Shown here in pieces: positions 33,481 to 42,853 of a DNA stretch of 47,583 nt. Within the stretch, counting starts at the first letter, position 1. Every line of letters starts with the position of its first letter. The stretch comes from Caulobacter endophyticus (GTDB taxonomy: Bacteria > Pseudomonadota > Alphaproteobacteria > Caulobacterales > Caulobacteraceae): contig NZ_QDKQ01000003.1 in the NCBI RefSeq assembly GCF_003116815.1, forward strand, positions 1-47,583, in the 5' to 3' direction. A program made the position numbers and the translations under genes. The notes under the pieces are model-generated. The model saw nothing but the letters and a program-made list of their open reading frames with translations. It was not told the DNA's origin and did not search any database.

Positions 33481-33551
33481 AGGCTTTCAGCGCTGAGGGT
33501 GCTATGCTGGCGCTCGCTGGCGGCCTCGACGTCGCCTGGCGCTGAAAGCCT
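33481..33551. repeat. 13-base inverted repeat between divergent genes
   Basis: AGGCTTTCAGCGC (33481-33493) and GCGCTGAAAGCCT (33539-33551) are perfect reverse complements around a 45-base centre. It sits in the 216-base gap between dcyD and the TPR gene, so it may be a regulatory dyad or a REP-like element. Confidence 0.5.
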
Positions 33552-33630
33552 GTCCCCGCGTACCCGCGGCTTGGTTTCCCCATTCCCCGCGGGCCTGTCG
33601 GAAGGCCGGGCGGACGTTGGGAGAAAACGC

Positions 33631-34248
33631 ATGAAAGCCAAGACCCTGAAGTCTCGGCCGCTGTCCCGCATCGGTCTTTCCGGCGCGCGGTCGTTTCGCG
33701 GTCGGATGCTCTGCGTGGCCGTGCTGGCGATGCTGTCGCCGCTCGGCGGCGCATCGGCCTCGACGCTGATCATCGGCGGCGGCATGGCCAAGGACTGTTC
33801 CGAGGCGGTGATCCGCGGACGCAACGACGACGACACCATGCGCCTGTGCACCGCGGCGCTGCAGGTCGAGACCCTGTCGTACGGCGACCGGGCCCGCACC
33901 CTGGTCAATCGCGGCGTGATCCAGCTGCGCCGCCAGGCCTATGCCGAGGCGCGGGCCGATTTCGACGCGGCCGGGCGCATCGATCCCAAACTGGGCGAGG
34001 TCTATGTCAACAGGGGCGCGGCCCTGGTGGCCGAAGACCGTTTCGCCGAAGGCCTGCGCGAGATCGACCAGGGCCTGGCCCTGGGCGTCAGCCAGCCCGA
34101 GCGCGCCTACTACAACCGCGCCCTGGCCCACGAGAACCTGGGCGACGTCAAGGCGGCCTATCACGACTTCCAGCGCGCGGCCGAGCTCGATCCGAAATGG
34201 ACGGCGCCGAAGGAAGAGCTGGCGCGTTTCTCGTTCAAGAGCCGCTGA
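33631..34248 (+). CDS. Secreted TPR-repeat protein, 205 aa
   Basis: A basic N-terminus and one hydrophobic segment (about 25-44) form a signal peptide or anchor. Three tetratricopeptide repeats follow (about 90-190), for example RARTLVNRGVIQLRRQAYAE, GEVYVNRGAALVAEDRFAEG and RAYYNRALAHENLGDVKAAY. A Cys pair (DCSEAVIR ... RLCTAALQ) lies before them. TPRs mediate protein-protein contacts in the periplasm; the partner is not known. GGGAG precedes ATG 33631 by eight bases. The next gene follows 43 bases later on the same strand. Confidence 0.85.
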   Translation: MKAKTLKSRPLSRIGLSGARSFRGRMLCVAVLAMLSPLGGASASTLIIGGGMAKDCSEAVIRGRNDDDTMRLCTAALQVETLSYGDRARTLVNRGVIQLRRQAYAEARADFDAAGRIDPKLGEVYVNRGAALVAEDRFAEGLREIDQGLALGVSQPERAYYNRALAHENLGDVKAAYHDFQRAAELDPKWTAPKEELARFSFKSR

Positions 34249-34291
34249 GGCCGCGCTTTTCCGGCGCGCGGGGCGGCGACGGAGGCGTGGC

Positions 34292-34681
34292 ATGAGGCGG
34301 ATCCTGGCGACGACGACGGCGACCTGCCTGGCGCTGGCGGCGAGCGCGGCCAGCGCCCAGACCGACGCGCTCCAGGCCCAGGAGCGGGCGGCCTCCCGGA
34401 TGGAGGTCGAGGCCCTGCGCCAACAGCAGATGGCGGCCGCCCGTGAGGCGCAGGCCGCCCGCGACCGTGCGGCGACGGCGCAGACCCTGCGTGCGCTGCA
34501 GGGGCAGGGCGCTTCGGCCGGCCAGCCCTATCGGCCGCCGCCGGCGATGGTCCTGCCCGAGCGCGGCGACCCCACGGCGGGCCTGTCGCCGGGACTGGGC
34601 GAACTGGACCGCTTGACCGACGCCCGCCTGGCGCGGAGCAATGAGGTGCTTCGGGCCATCAAGCCCGCTTCGGAACGCTAG
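34292..34681 (+). CDS. Small secreted coiled-coil protein, 129 aa
   Basis: A signal peptide (MRRILATTTATCLALAASAASAQ) is followed by a Gln/Ala/Glu-rich helical stretch (about 24-75) likely to form a coiled coil, a Pro-rich linker (PYRPPPAMVLPERG) and a short C-terminal helix. GGAGG lies six bases before the ATG. It stands between the TPR gene and the metallopeptidase gene (14-base gap to the latter), so the three may form one transcript of envelope proteins. No family recognised. Confidence 0.7.
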   Translation: MRRILATTTATCLALAASAASAQTDALQAQERAASRMEVEALRQQQMAAAREAQAARDRAATAQTLRALQGQGASAGQPYRPPPAMVLPERGDPTAGLSPGLGELDRLTDARLARSNEVLRAIKPASER

Positions 34682-34695
34682 AGGTCTTTCGGCTC

Positions 34696-35544
34696 ATGGA
34701 ATGGGAAGGCGGCCGGCAGTCCGGCAACATCGAGGACCGGCGCGGCCTGGGACCCGTCGCGGCGGCCGGCGGCGGCATCGGCGCGCTGGTGCTGGCGGCG
34801 GTGGGCTATTTCGTGTTCGGCGTCGATCCGCAGGCCACGCTGAACGCCGTGGAGGGCGCGCAGGGCCCTGCGGCCCAGCAGCAGGAAGGCCGGCGCGGCT
34901 CGGTGCAGGACCAGGGCGGCCGCTTCGTCGACGTCATCGAGACCTCCAACACCGACGTCTGGGGGCCGATCTTCGCCCGCTCCGGTGGAAAGTACGTCCC
35001 GCCGACCTCCGTGGTGCTCTACGACGACCAGACCGGCACCGGCTGCGGCCTGGGCCAGTCGGCGATGGGGCCGTTCTATTGCCCGGCCGATCGCAAGGTC
35101 TATCTCGACCTCAGCTTCTGGAACGAGCTGGAGAGCCGCTTCGGGGCCAGGGGCGAGTTCGCCCGCGCCTATGTCATCAGCCACGAGATCGGCCACCACA
35201 TCCAGAACCAGCTGGGGGCCACCCGCCAGGCCCAGCGCCTGGGACGCCAGGGCGCGGAGAGCGGCTCGGTGAGGCTTGAGCTGCAGGCCGACTGCTACGC
35301 CGGCGTCTGGGCCCGCCACGCGCCCGAGGTCTCCAGCATCCGCATCACCCGCGCCGACATCGAGGACGGCCTGGGCGCGGCGGCCGCCGTCGGCGACGAC
35401 GCCATCCAGTCGAGGGCGCAGGGGCGGGTGATGCCCGACAGCTTCACCCACGGCACCAGCGAGCAGCGCATGCGCTGGTTCGGCAAGGGCTATGACGCCG
35501 GCAAGCCGGCCGCCTGCGACACCTTCGCCACGGACGAGCTCTGA
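34696..35544 (+). CDS. YpfJ/KPN_00809-type zinc metallopeptidase, 282 aa
   Basis: An inner-membrane protein with one N-terminal helix (about 22-42, GIGALVLAAVGYFVFG) and a periplasmic peptidase domain. His163-Glu164-Ile-Gly-His167 is the HExxH zinc motif; ELQADCYAGVWA supplies the third ligand as in YpfJ. The DLSFWNELESRFGARGEFA segment and the conserved Cys pair (CGLG / FYCP) also fit the family, whose physiological substrates are not established. Its start WEGGRQSGNIEDRRG is the usual N-terminus. The thiC promoter and riboswitch begin right after its stop. Confidence 0.92.
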   Translation: MEWEGGRQSGNIEDRRGLGPVAAAGGGIGALVLAAVGYFVFGVDPQATLNAVEGAQGPAAQQQEGRRGSVQDQGGRFVDVIETSNTDVWGPIFARSGGKYVPPTSVVLYDDQTGTGCGLGQSAMGPFYCPADRKVYLDLSFWNELESRFGARGEFARAYVISHEIGHHIQNQLGATRQAQRLGRQGAESGSVRLELQADCYAGVWARHAPEVSSIRITRADIEDGLGAAAAVGDDAIQSRAQGRVMPDSFTHGTSEQRMRWFGKGYDAGKPAACDTFATDEL

Positions 35545-35560
35545 CGATCGCCGTTCCGTC

Positions 35561-35589
35561 TTGACCCGCGCGTCAATCCTCCTAGTGTC
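35561..35589 (+). promoter_or_regulatory. Putative thiC promoter
   Basis: TTGACCC at 35561 and CTAGTGTC at 35582-35589 fit the Caulobacter housekeeping pattern (TTGAC-type -35 and a CTA-rich -10). They end just before the TPP riboswitch, the place expected for the thiC transcript start. Confidence 0.5.
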
Positions 35590-35595
35590 CGCCCT

Positions 35596-35687
35596 GTTCA
35601 CCGGGGGGTCGCTGTCGCGGCTGAGATTGGGCTTGAGCCCTGACCCGTCGAACCTGATCCGGGTCATGCCGGCGAAGGGAGGGAACG
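35596..35687 (+). ncRNA. TPP riboswitch (THI element) ahead of thiC
   Basis: All invariant parts are visible: GGCTGAGA (35619 onward), the ACCCGTCGAACCTGATCC core, and GTCATGCCGGCGAAGGGA. The closing stem pairs GTTC near 35596 with GAAC near 35683. Binding of thiamine pyrophosphate would lower thiC expression. About 85 bases of leader separate it from the ATG, including the GAGGAG ribosome site; no clear terminator is seen there, so control of translation initiation is more likely. Confidence 0.95.
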
Positions 35688-35759
35688 CGGTCCGGGTGCG
35701 TACAGTCCAGGCCGTAAAACCGACTTAGCTCGACACGTCCGGGTCTCTTCAGTGCTTGA

Positions 35760-37610
<1,851 letters not shown>

Positions 37611-37651
37611 GCGCGGCTTTCCAAAAGTCGTTCTTGCGATGAAGCTGACGG

Positions 37652-37676
37652 GGCCCGGTTCTCAGGAGCCGGGTCC
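37652..37676 (+). terminator. Probable thiC terminator hairpin
   Basis: GGCCCGGTTCT and GGAGCCGGGTCC pair over about 11 bases with one mismatch and a two-base turn, 42 bases after the thiC stop and followed by TTGTC. The T-run is poor, so termination strength is uncertain. It also separates thiC from the Zeta-like gene. Confidence 0.5.
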
Positions 37677-37693
37677 TTGTCATGTGGAGGCTC

Positions 37694-38206
37694 ATGCCGA
37701 CCGTCCTGATCATCGCCGGGCCGAACGGGGCGGGCAAAACGACTTTCGCCAACGCCCTGCTGGCGCGTCGCGTCGAGCCCTTCGAGTTCGTCAACGCCGA
37801 CGAGATCGCTCGCCGGATGCATCTGCCATCCCTGGATGCGGGGACGGACATGCTGGCGGGACGGCAGATGCTGAGTCTGCTCGACACGCTGACGGCGGAA
37901 AGACGAGACATAGCGCTGGAGACGACGTTAGCCAGCCGTTCGTATGCGCGCCGGATCGGGCGCTGGCGAAGCGATGGCTATCGTGTGGAACTGGTTTATC
38001 TGCGGCTGCCCACCGTTGAGGACTCGCTAGCCCGCGTGCGACGGCGGGTCGAGATGGGCGGCCATGACATTCCGGAGCACGATATCCGGCGTCGATTTCC
38101 AAGAAGCCTTGTGTATCTCGAAGAGATCTACAAGCCGCTCGTCGACGCTTGGCAGGTGTGGCTGAGTGGCGAGGAGGGGTTGGAACTGCTAGATTCATCG
38201 ACATGA
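37694..38206 (+). CDS. Zeta-toxin-like P-loop ATPase/kinase, 170 aa
   Basis: A Walker A motif GPNGAGKT spans residues 9-16, then FEFVNADEIARRM and a helical lid with ARVRRRVEMGGHDIP (arginines and His as in UDP-GlcNAc-kinase zeta folds). The pattern NADE...R...ETT (ALETTLASRSYARRI) is that of the zeta-toxin/AAA kinase group. Classical zeta toxins phosphorylate UDP-GlcNAc and are held by epsilon; many chromosomal relatives are uncharacterised. An in-frame ATG at 37682 is the alternative start. Codon use (CGT, AGA, TTA) is less GC-biased than that of the neighbours, which hints at acquisition. Its TGA overlaps the ATG of the next 53-residue gene. Confidence 0.82.
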   Translation: MPTVLIIAGPNGAGKTTFANALLARRVEPFEFVNADEIARRMHLPSLDAGTDMLAGRQMLSLLDTLTAERRDIALETTLASRSYARRIGRWRSDGYRVELVYLRLPTVEDSLARVRRRVEMGGHDIPEHDIRRRFPRSLVYLEEIYKPLVDAWQVWLSGEEGLELLDSST

Positions 38207-38364
38207 CCCAGCGCACCGACATCAAGCTTGTCGAGGAGGCCTTGAAGGAGGCCGCCTGGAAGGCGCGTCACGGCACGCGCGAGGAGCGGGCGGGCAAGTT
38301 CCTAGGCAGGCAGGCGGCGGTCGAAAAGGCGGTCGCGGTGCTCCAGAAGAAGTCCGGCGACTAG
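38203..38364 (+). CDS. Small protein coupled to the Zeta-like gene, 53 aa
   Basis: Reads MTQRTDIKLVEEALKEAAWK and on to RAGKFLGRQAAVEKAVAVLQ: highly charged and almost wholly helical. Its ATG lies inside the stop of the Zeta-like gene (38203-38206), so translation is probably coupled and the products made in fixed ratio. The layout resembles a toxin-antitoxin or kinase-partner pair, but epsilon antitoxins usually precede zeta, and no epsilon similarity is visible. Whether it binds or neutralises the upstream protein is inference. Confidence 0.7.
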   Translation: MTQRTDIKLVEEALKEAAWKARHGTREERAGKFLGRQAAVEKAVAVLQKKSGD

Positions 38365-38384
38365 GTTCGGACCTGACGGGCGGC

Positions 38385-39758
38385 ATGAAGATCCTGGCCG
38401 GCGCAGCCCTGATCGCGGGATTGCTCGTCGCCGCGCCCGTCGCGGCCGCTCAGGCCGATTTCCATCCCGTCGTTGAAGCCGGCTCCGTCCCCAAGCCCCT
38501 GCAAGGTGTCTGGAAGTCTCGGGGCTACGGCTGGGTCGTGCTGTTCGAGGCCGGCGGGCCGAGCCTGTATCACCTCGCCGGCGACGACTGCTGGCGCGAC
38601 CCCCGGCCCGAAGCGGACCCGGACGGGGTCCTGAAACTGTGGCGGCCCGGCGGCGCCGCCATCGAGACGGCGGGCGAGCCCGACGGCACGGTCTATCGCT
38701 TCGATCGGTTGAAGGCCTTGCCGGCGGCCTGTTCCAACACGCGGCCCTGGACGCCTCAGCGCAGGCTGGCCGTCGTCGCCGACACCTTCGCCGCCTACTA
38801 CCCGCTGTCCGATGAACGGGGCCTCGACTGGACCGCCCGGCGGCGCGAGGCTTTCGTGGCCCTGGGGCCGGCGCCCGACGACGCGGCGCTGTGGAAGGCG
38901 CTGGGCGTGCTGCTGCGCGGGATCGACGACGCCCACGTGGCGCTCGACGGAGTGATCGGCGGCCAGCCGCGCACCCGGCGCTTCGGCGAGGCGGCGGCGG
39001 TGATGCGCGCCAAGGCCGCGCCTGGCGGCGAGGCGGCCTGGGGGCGGGCCTGGCGGGCGCAGGTGCTTGCCGCGCCGCTCCTGGGGTCTTCAGGGGGCCG
39101 CGAGGCGGCCGGCGGCCGGATCCTGTGGGGCCGCAAGGGCGAGGTCGGCTATCTGGCCGTCACCGCCATGGGCGGCTTCGATCCCAGGGCTGGCGACGAC
39201 GACACGGCGCTGCTCGACGCCACGCTGGACGAGGCCATGGCCGCCTTCGCCGGCGCCGAGGCGGTGATCCTCGACGTCAGCGACAATCGCGGCGGCTACG
39301 ACGTCATCGCCCGCCGGATCGCCGCCCGCTTCGCCGACCGGCGGCGCGTGATCGGCTCCAAGGTCGCGGTCGGCGGCGACGGCGCGGCCCAGCCGCTGTT
39401 CGTCGCGCCGTCGGAACGTGCGCGCTATCTGGGCCCCGTCTGGCTGCTGACCAGCCAGGTCACGGTCAGCGCCGGCGAGACCTTTAGCCTGTCGATGCGG
39501 GCCTTGCCCAATGTCCGCCACGCGGGCGAGGCGACACGCGGGGCGCTGTCGGACCAGCTGCAGAAGCCGTTGCCGGACGGCTGGCGCTTCGCCCTGCCGG
39601 CCGAGGTGCATCGCGAGGCCGGCGGGGCGGTGGTCGAGGGCCGGGGGATCGCGCCGCAGGTTCCGATACCGGTCTTTCCGCTGGGCGACCCGCCCATTGA
39701 CCCGCAAGGCCACGCCAGGGCCCTGGGCCGCCTGCTGGAGTTGATCGGCGGGCGCTGA
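38385..39758 (+). CDS. S41-family peptidase-like secreted protein, 457 aa
   Basis: A signal peptide (MKILAGAALIAGLLVAAPVA) is followed by an N-terminal beta domain (about 35-110), then the tail-specific-protease core. VILDVSDNRGGYDVIARRIA (about 294-313) is the typical S41 strand-turn, and Ser362 in TVSAGETF fits the nucleophile. PDZ motifs are not evident; the middle (about 130-250) is a helical insertion. S41 enzymes cut periplasmic proteins or peptides near their C-termini; the target here is unknown. The gene starts 20 bases after the Zeta-linked small gene but differs from it in composition, so co-regulation is uncertain. Confidence 0.85.
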   Translation: MKILAGAALIAGLLVAAPVAAAQADFHPVVEAGSVPKPLQGVWKSRGYGWVVLFEAGGPSLYHLAGDDCWRDPRPEADPDGVLKLWRPGGAAIETAGEPDGTVYRFDRLKALPAACSNTRPWTPQRRLAVVADTFAAYYPLSDERGLDWTARRREAFVALGPAPDDAALWKALGVLLRGIDDAHVALDGVIGGQPRTRRFGEAAAVMRAKAAPGGEAAWGRAWRAQVLAAPLLGSSGGREAAGGRILWGRKGEVGYLAVTAMGGFDPRAGDDDTALLDATLDEAMAAFAGAEAVILDVSDNRGGYDVIARRIAARFADRRRVIGSKVAVGGDGAAQPLFVAPSERARYLGPVWLLTSQVTVSAGETFSLSMRALPNVRHAGEATRGALSDQLQKPLPDGWRFALPAEVHREAGGAVVEGRGIAPQVPIPVFPLGDPPIDPQGHARALGRLLELIGGR

Positions 39759-39838
39759 ATTTTTTCAGAGCGTCCCTGTCGGGCCTCTCCGCGTTGAAAC
39801 GTCCTAGGGGGCCAACAACGATCCAAGGGAGGATCCCC

Positions 39839-40192
39839 ATGACCTATGTCGACGGTTTCGTGGTCGCCGTGCCCAAGGCCAATGTCGAGCGCTACAAGGA
39901 GATGGCCACGCTGGCCGGCACGATCTGGATGGAGCTGGGCGCGCTGTCCTATGTCGAGGCCCTGGCCGACGACGTGCCCTATGGCGAGCTGACCTCGTTC
40001 CCCCGCGCCGTCCAGCTGAAGGACGACGAGGTGACGGTGTTTTCGTGGATCACCTACGAGAGCAAGGCCAAGCGCGACGAGGTGATGGCCAAGGTGATGG
40101 AGGACGAGCGCCTCAAGCCGTACATGGACAACATGCCGTTCGACGGCAAACGCATGATCTTCGGCGGCTTCGAGACCATCGTCGAGCGCTGA
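39839..40192 (+). CDS. DUF1428 family protein, 117 aa
   Basis: A compact cytosolic alpha+beta protein of the ferredoxin-like/dimeric-barrel type: MTYVDGFVVAVPKANVERYK, then LSYVEALADDVPYGELTSFP, VFSWITYESKAKRDEVMAKV and PFDGKRMIFGGFETIVE. These are the hallmark segments of DUF1428 (YbaA-like). Family function is unknown. GGGAGG lies six bases before the ATG at 39839; a longer frame from 39794 has no RBS. A hairpin follows the stop. Confidence 0.92.
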   Translation: MTYVDGFVVAVPKANVERYKEMATLAGTIWMELGALSYVEALADDVPYGELTSFPRAVQLKDDEVTVFSWITYESKAKRDEVMAKVMEDERLKPYMDNMPFDGKRMIFGGFETIVER

Positions 40193-40200
40193 ACCCCCTG

Positions 40201-40236
40201 CCGTGGAACGCCGGCGACCCGGCCGGCATTCCACGG
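40201..40236 (+). other. Hairpin covering the start region of the next gene
   Basis: CCGTGGAA and TTCCACGG are exact inverted arms, extended by five more pairs after one mismatch, with the loop near CGACCC. It ends two bases before the ATG at 40239, so it would cover that gene's ribosome site or act as a weak terminator for the DUF1428 gene. No T-run. Confidence 0.5.
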
Positions 40237-40238
40237 TC

Positions 40239-40640
40239 ATGCTCGAACTGATCCTCGACCTCTGCAACCTCGTCGGCGGCTTTCTGCTGGCGATCGGTCT
40301 CCTGGCCTTGCTGCCCCGGGCGGGCGACGACCTGGGGCGCTTCGCTGGGCGGCTGGCGCCGTTCGGCTGGATCGTCGGTATCGCCGCCCTGGTCTGCGGC
40401 GGCTACTTCCTGATTGTGCATCTGGTCTCGGGGCCGCACGTCTTCCATTTCGAGATCGTCGGCCTCGCGGTCGGCGTCCTGTTGCTGTGGGACCGCTTGA
40501 GAGCGGGCGCGGTGGCGCGGCGCCTGGGCGGGTCCGGCGAACTGCCGGCCAGCGGCTCGCGGGGCGCCGGGCTGGTCTTGGCGATCTTCGGGATCATCGC
40601 CATGATCGTCGGGTTGCAGGGACTCCTGACGCCCGATTGA
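40239..40640 (+). CDS. Small polytopic membrane protein, 133 aa
   Basis: Four hydrophobic segments are visible: about 3-25 (LILDLCNLVGGFLLAIGLLA), 40-64 (APFGWIVGIAALVCGGYFLI), 70-86 (FHFEIVGLAVGVLLLW) and 107-129 (GLVLAIFGIIAMIVGLQGLL). A basic Gly-rich loop precedes the last. Both ends probably face the same side. I do not recognise the family. There is no obvious free ribosome site because the hairpin 40201-40236 abuts the ATG. Confidence 0.65.
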   Translation: MLELILDLCNLVGGFLLAIGLLALLPRAGDDLGRFAGRLAPFGWIVGIAALVCGGYFLIVHLVSGPHVFHFEIVGLAVGVLLLWDRLRAGAVARRLGGSGELPASGSRGAGLVLAIFGIIAMIVGLQGLLTPD

Positions 40641-40709
40641 CGGGTAACGACCGCTTAAGGGGCGAGGCGCAGACTCCGGGGCCAGAGCGATGCGGTCAGG
40701 GAGGCCGTC

Positions 40710-41099
40710 ATGTCGTCTACCGTCACGTCCAGCACGCGTCGCTTCAGCGACCATTTCGAGCCGCAGGACATCGATCCCCAGGAGCAGCGCCGCCTGCGCG
40801 GCCACCTCGAGCAGATCGACTACACGGCCTTTCTCTCCAATCGCGAGATCATGGCCCAGACCCTGGGTCGGCTCGACGCCGGCCATTTCCAAAAGCTGGC
40901 CGTAACCACGGCCCAGGCCCGAGCGCGCTGGGCGGCCATGGCGCTGGCCATCGGCCAGTCGGGCCGCGCGCCGGACGCCGCCGAGGTCGAGAAACTGGCC
41001 GCCCTGCGCCTGGCCTATGACGAACTGTCGGCCGCCTACGAGGCGCTGCGCCGGATGGTCGAGCGCGGCTACGTCGCCTACGGCCCCGCGGCGTCCTGA
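40710..41099 (+). CDS. Helical hypothetical protein, 129 aa
   Basis: A cytosolic, nearly all-helical protein: RFSDHFEPQDIDPQEQRRLR, YTAFLSNREIMAQTLGRLD, then long helices with ARARWAAMALAIGQSG and RLAYDELSAAYEALRRMVE. The C-terminal half looks like a coiled coil. GGGAGG lies about six bases before the ATG at 40710. The 70-base gap before it has no gene. No family recognised. Confidence 0.7.
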   Translation: MSSTVTSSTRRFSDHFEPQDIDPQEQRRLRGHLEQIDYTAFLSNREIMAQTLGRLDAGHFQKLAVTTAQARARWAAMALAIGQSGRAPDAAEVEKLAALRLAYDELSAAYEALRRMVERGYVAYGPAAS

Positions 41100-41125
41100 G
41101 CGGTCGGTTTCTGGGAAAACGGGTT

Positions 41126-41169
41126 CGCGTCGGGAGAAGACTGGGGGGAAGGAGCCTTCTCCCGACGCG
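41126..41169 (+). repeat. 14-base perfect inverted repeat in a gene-free stretch
   Basis: CGCGTCGGGAGAAG (41126-41139) and CTTCTCCCGACGCG (41156-41169) are exact reverse complements around ACTGGGGGGAAGGAGC. It follows the 129-residue gene stop by 27 bases and may act as its terminator despite lacking a T-run. The remaining gap to 41390 holds a T6 run near 41312 and a GGGCGCC / GGCGCCC dyad near 41365-41387, which may terminate msrB; no gene is seen. Confidence 0.6.
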
Positions 41170-41390
41170 TCCGCCATGGAGCGCTGCAACCCTGCCGGAG
41201 GTTGTGCGCGGGCGGTTCGGGCCGTCGCCTAGGGAGCGCCGTCCGAGCGAGTCGCCGCACCTGCGGCCTCGGATCGACCATGCTCTTTATAGTTGTGCCG
41301 GGCAATCCATTTTTTCCACCGGGGGTCGAAGTTCCGCAGAGGAAAGCTTTGCCTTGTATCTGGGCGCCCCGACGAGAGGCGCCCCGCCGT

Positions 41391-41870
41391 CTAGGGCAGA
41401 TGGTCGCCGCGATGCAGCGGGTCGGGCAGGGGATCGCCGGTCTTCACGAACTGCAGCGACACCGAGTTGATGCAGTAGCGCAGCTGAGTCGGCGCCGGGC
41501 CGTCCGGGAAGACGTGGCCCTGGTGGCTATCGCAGCGGGCGCAGCGGGTCTCGATGCGCACCATGCCGTAGGAGGTGTCGCGCACGGCCTTGACGTGGTC
41601 CTCGTCGAACGGGGCGTAGAAGCTGGGCCAGCCGGTGCCGCTCTCGAACTTGGTCTCGTGCTTGAACAGCGGCAGGCCGCACAGCCGGCAGCCGTAGACG
41701 CCGGGGCTCTTCTCGCCCAGCAGGCCGCCGCAGAACGGGGCTTCGGTGCCGTGGTGCAGCAGGACGCGCGCCTCCTCGGCGGTCAGGTCGGCCTCCAGGC
41801 GCTCGCGCTCGGGCTCGGTAGGCGGGGTCAGGTCGAAACCTGTGGAAGAGAGGGTGGCGGCTTGGGTCAT
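41391..41870 (-). CDS. msrB: Peptide-methionine (R)-S-oxide reductase MsrB
   Basis: A 159-residue enzyme that reduces methionine-R-sulfoxide in proteins, using thioredoxin. Zinc is held by Cys61-x2-Cys64 (CRLC) and Cys110-x2-Cys113 (CARC). The catalytic Cys133 lies in [22 protein letters not shown] and [11 protein letters not shown] are the standard substrate-site motifs. The start at 41870 begins [11 protein letters not shown]; a GTG at 41894 is possible, but the ribosome site is weak for both. No signal peptide, so it is cytosolic. It is divergent from the YbjQ-family gene across 66 bases; no msrA nearby. Confidence 0.95.
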   Translation of the reverse strand: MTQAATLSSTGFDLTPPTEPERERLEADLTAEEARVLLHHGTEAPFCGGLLGEKSPGVYGCRLCGLPLFKHETKFESGTGWPSFYAPFDEDHVKAVRDTSYGMVRIETRCARCDSHQGHVFPDGPAPTQLRYCINSVSLQFVKTGDPLPDPLHRGDHLP

Positions 41871-41936
41871 GCGTGCCAATCTAGGGGCTCGCACGGCCCG
41901 CCGGTAGGGCAGGCCGCATCAAGGGACGGGAACCGC

Positions 41937-42257
41937 ATGATCACCTCGACCACTCCGTACGTCGCCGAACGCGAGACCGTGGCCACCCTGGGCGTCGTCT
42001 CGGGCGAGGCGATCATCGGCGCGCACATCTTCCGCGACCTGTTCGCCGGCATCACCAACATCATCGGCGGCCGCGCCGGCGGCTACGAGAAGGCCCTGCG
42101 CGAGGCCCGCGACATCGCCCTGCAGGAAATGATCGACGAGGCCCGCCGCCAGGGCGCCGACGCCGTGGTGGGTGTTGATCTCGACTACGAGGCCCTGGGC
42201 GCCGACAACGGCATGCTGATGGTCACCGCCGCCGGCACCGCCGTGAAGCTGCGCTGA
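41937..42257 (+). CDS. YbjQ/UPF0145 family protein, 106 aa
   Basis: A small cytosolic protein with the family signature: [40 protein letters not shown], and [16 protein letters not shown]. YbjQ-type proteins form pentamers or decamers; their role is not established, with a proposed link to heavy-metal binding. Its stop overlaps the next gene's start by one base (TGATG at 42255-42259), so the two are probably translated together. Confidence 0.93.
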   Translation: MITSTTPYVAERETVATLGVVSGEAIIGAHIFRDLFAGITNIIGGRAGGYEKALREARDIALQEMIDEARRQGADAVVGVDLDYEALGADNGMLMVTAAGTAVKLR

Positions 42258-42835
42258 TGACGATCGCCGTCGCCTTCCTCCAGCCCGGCTGGGCCGACTG
42301 GGAAGCCGGTCCCGTGCTGGCCTCCCTGCGCGAATATTTCGGCGTCCAGATCGAGATCGCCACCCCCACGGGCGATCCGGAAACCTCGATCGGCGGCATA
42401 CTGGCCGCCGCCGACTACCGGTTCGACGATCCGGTGCTGTCGGACGCCGACGCCTATCTGCTGATCGGCTCTGACGCCTGGCAGGGCTACGAGAACGACG
42501 CGGTGTTCAGCCTGCTGCGCCAGGCCCACGCCGACGGCAAGATCGTCGCCGGCATCTGCGGGGCGACGATCGCCCTGGCCAAGGCCGGCCTCTTGGCCGG
42601 CAAGGCCCACACCTCCAACGGCAAGGACTGGCTGGCCGAGCAGGCCCCGGGCTACGCGGGCGCCGAAGGCTATGTCGAAAGCCCTCGCGCGGTGGTCGAC
42701 GGCCGGATCGTCACCGCCGCCGGCTCGGCCCCGGTGACCTTCTCGGCCGAGGTCACGCGCCTGATCGCGCCAGAAGCCTCCGAGCGCCTCGACGGCTACG
42801 TGGCGATGTTCGCCCGGGAGTTCGGGGAGGGCTGA
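42257..42835 (+). CDS. DJ-1/PfpI family protein, 192 aa
   Basis: A cytosolic protein of the DJ-1/ThiJ/PfpI superfamily. Cys101 in VAGICGATIALAKAG sits at the nucleophile elbow, and Glu16 (DWEAGPV) is the usual partner acid; an HTSNG segment follows. Relatives are glyoxalase III-like, isonitrile hydratases or peptidases, and the sequence does not separate these. It is coupled to the YbjQ-family gene by a one-base overlap. The end is 18 bases from the convergent GlcG/HbpS-like gene. Confidence 0.9.
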   Translation: MTIAVAFLQPGWADWEAGPVLASLREYFGVQIEIATPTGDPETSIGGILAAADYRFDDPVLSDADAYLLIGSDAWQGYENDAVFSLLRQAHADGKIVAGICGATIALAKAGLLAGKAHTSNGKDWLAEQAPGYAGAEGYVESPRAVVDGRIVTAAGSAPVTFSAEVTRLIAPEASERLDGYVAMFAREFGEG

Positions 42836-42853
42836 GGCTTTCTGAGGCGGTTC

